From positions 1 to 21,227 of the forward strand of contig DASXYG010000113.1 of the NCBI GenBank assembly GCA_036502625.1: a DNA stretch of 21,227 bases, in the 5' to 3' direction. Every line of letters starts with the position of its first letter. The stretch's first letter is position 1. Source of the stretch: DASXYG01 sp036502625 (GTDB lineage Bacteria > Actinomycetota > Actinomycetes > Streptosporangiales > Streptosporangiaceae). This document shows positions 21,052-21,227 of the stretch, in pieces. The position numbers and the translations under genes are program-made. The notes under the pieces are model-generated. The model saw only the letters and a program-made list of their open reading frames with translations. It had not been told where the DNA came from and did not search any database.

Positions 21052-21227
21052 ACACGCGCGGGCTGCACCCCCACCCCCACACGCACGGCCCGCGACCCCG
21101 CCCCCACAACCGCGCCCCCCGCACGTATGGGCTGCGGCCCCGCCCCCACAACCACGACCCCCGCACATACGGGCCGGGAAGAATTCCGGGTCCCGCGCCC
21201 CCATGCCCCCGCCCCCACAACCGCGCC
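21052..21227. repeat. C-rich degenerate repeat upstream of response regulator
   Basis: The core CCCCGCCCCCACAACC recurs at 21096, 21138 and 21207. The first two copies are exactly 42 bp apart, with similar flanks (GCACGTATGGGCTGCGG versus GCACATACGGGCCGGG). Looser variants (CCCACCCCCACACGC) continue towards 21040. The strand bias is strong: G runs lie on the minus strand. A short AT-containing island with GAATTC (21181-21186) breaks the run. The minus-strand frame of the response regulator stays open through it because 42 is a multiple of three, but the resulting Gly/Trp/Arg-rich peptide looks like low-complexity translation. The region runs off the window end. Confidence 0.7.

Noticed and set aside
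20348..21220. 290-residue version of the response regulator with a repetitive Gly/Trp/Arg N-terminus
   Set aside because: The extension is translation of the C-rich repeat; the receiver domain begins normally at GTG 21025 (MRVLVVED).

Overview
The window is very GC-rich DNA in which most codon third positions are G or C and GTG starts are common. Its gene families are typical of filamentous actinobacteria: a CU044_5270 protein beside a SigE-family sigma factor, a DUF1023 hydrolase, a CYP105-like P450, and a sigma factor fused to a zinc-binding anti-sigma module. A Streptomyces, Actinomadura or Nonomuraea type chromosome fits; the genus cannot be fixed from the sequence alone. I see no tRNA, rRNA, CRISPR array, transposase, integrase or phage gene.

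Layout. (1) Bases 1-960 are a non-coding tandem array: five 15-bp units, then about six copies of a unit of about 145 bp, each with a short GC hairpin. The array abuts pdxK (1052-1852, +), a dual-cysteine pyridoxal kinase. (2) A small membrane protein and an HxlR regulator (both -) diverge from a nitronate monooxygenase-like flavoprotein (+), with a candidate operator between them. (3) A translationally coupled TetR-P450 pair (-) converges on the flavoprotein. (4) A STAS anti-antagonist-like gene (-), lacking the usual phosphorylated Ser, diverges from a 475-residue sigma factor fused to a zinc-binding anti-sigma segment, a membrane segment and a Pro/Gly-rich tail (+). (5) A minus-strand block holds a histidine kinase and NarL-type regulator (overlapping), then a LysR regulator and a class A beta-lactamase-fold hydrolase (overlapping). 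(6) Diverging from the kinase is a tight plus-strand trio with 4-nt overlaps: secreted DUF1023 hydrolase, membrane acyltransferase, class C beta-lactamase-fold hydrolase. It is followed by a secreted GH59 galactosylceramidase-like enzyme carrying a discoidin/CBM32 module. (7) On the minus strand lie a SigE-family sigma factor with an overlapping CU044_5270 membrane protein, an enoyl-CoA hydratase, and an OmpR-type response regulator. The regulator's leader is a C-rich repeat (G-rich in the RNA) with a four-tract G-quadruplex motif over the ribosome binding site.

How the genes fit together. The window is dominated by signalling: HxlR, TetR, STAS, fused sigma/anti-sigma, LysR, two-component pair, SigE plus membrane partner, and OmpR regulator. 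These alternate with small groups of enzymes. The clearest functional unit is the envelope/secretion group around 10.3-15.1 kb: a sensor kinase and regulator facing an operon of two hydrolases and an acyltransferase, likely acting on cell-envelope or extracellular esters. Its substrate cannot be read from the sequence. The most unusual items are the 145-bp array, the fused sigma factor, the STAS protein lacking Ser, the hydrolase operon, the TTA codon in the GH59 signal peptide, and the G-quadruplex leader.
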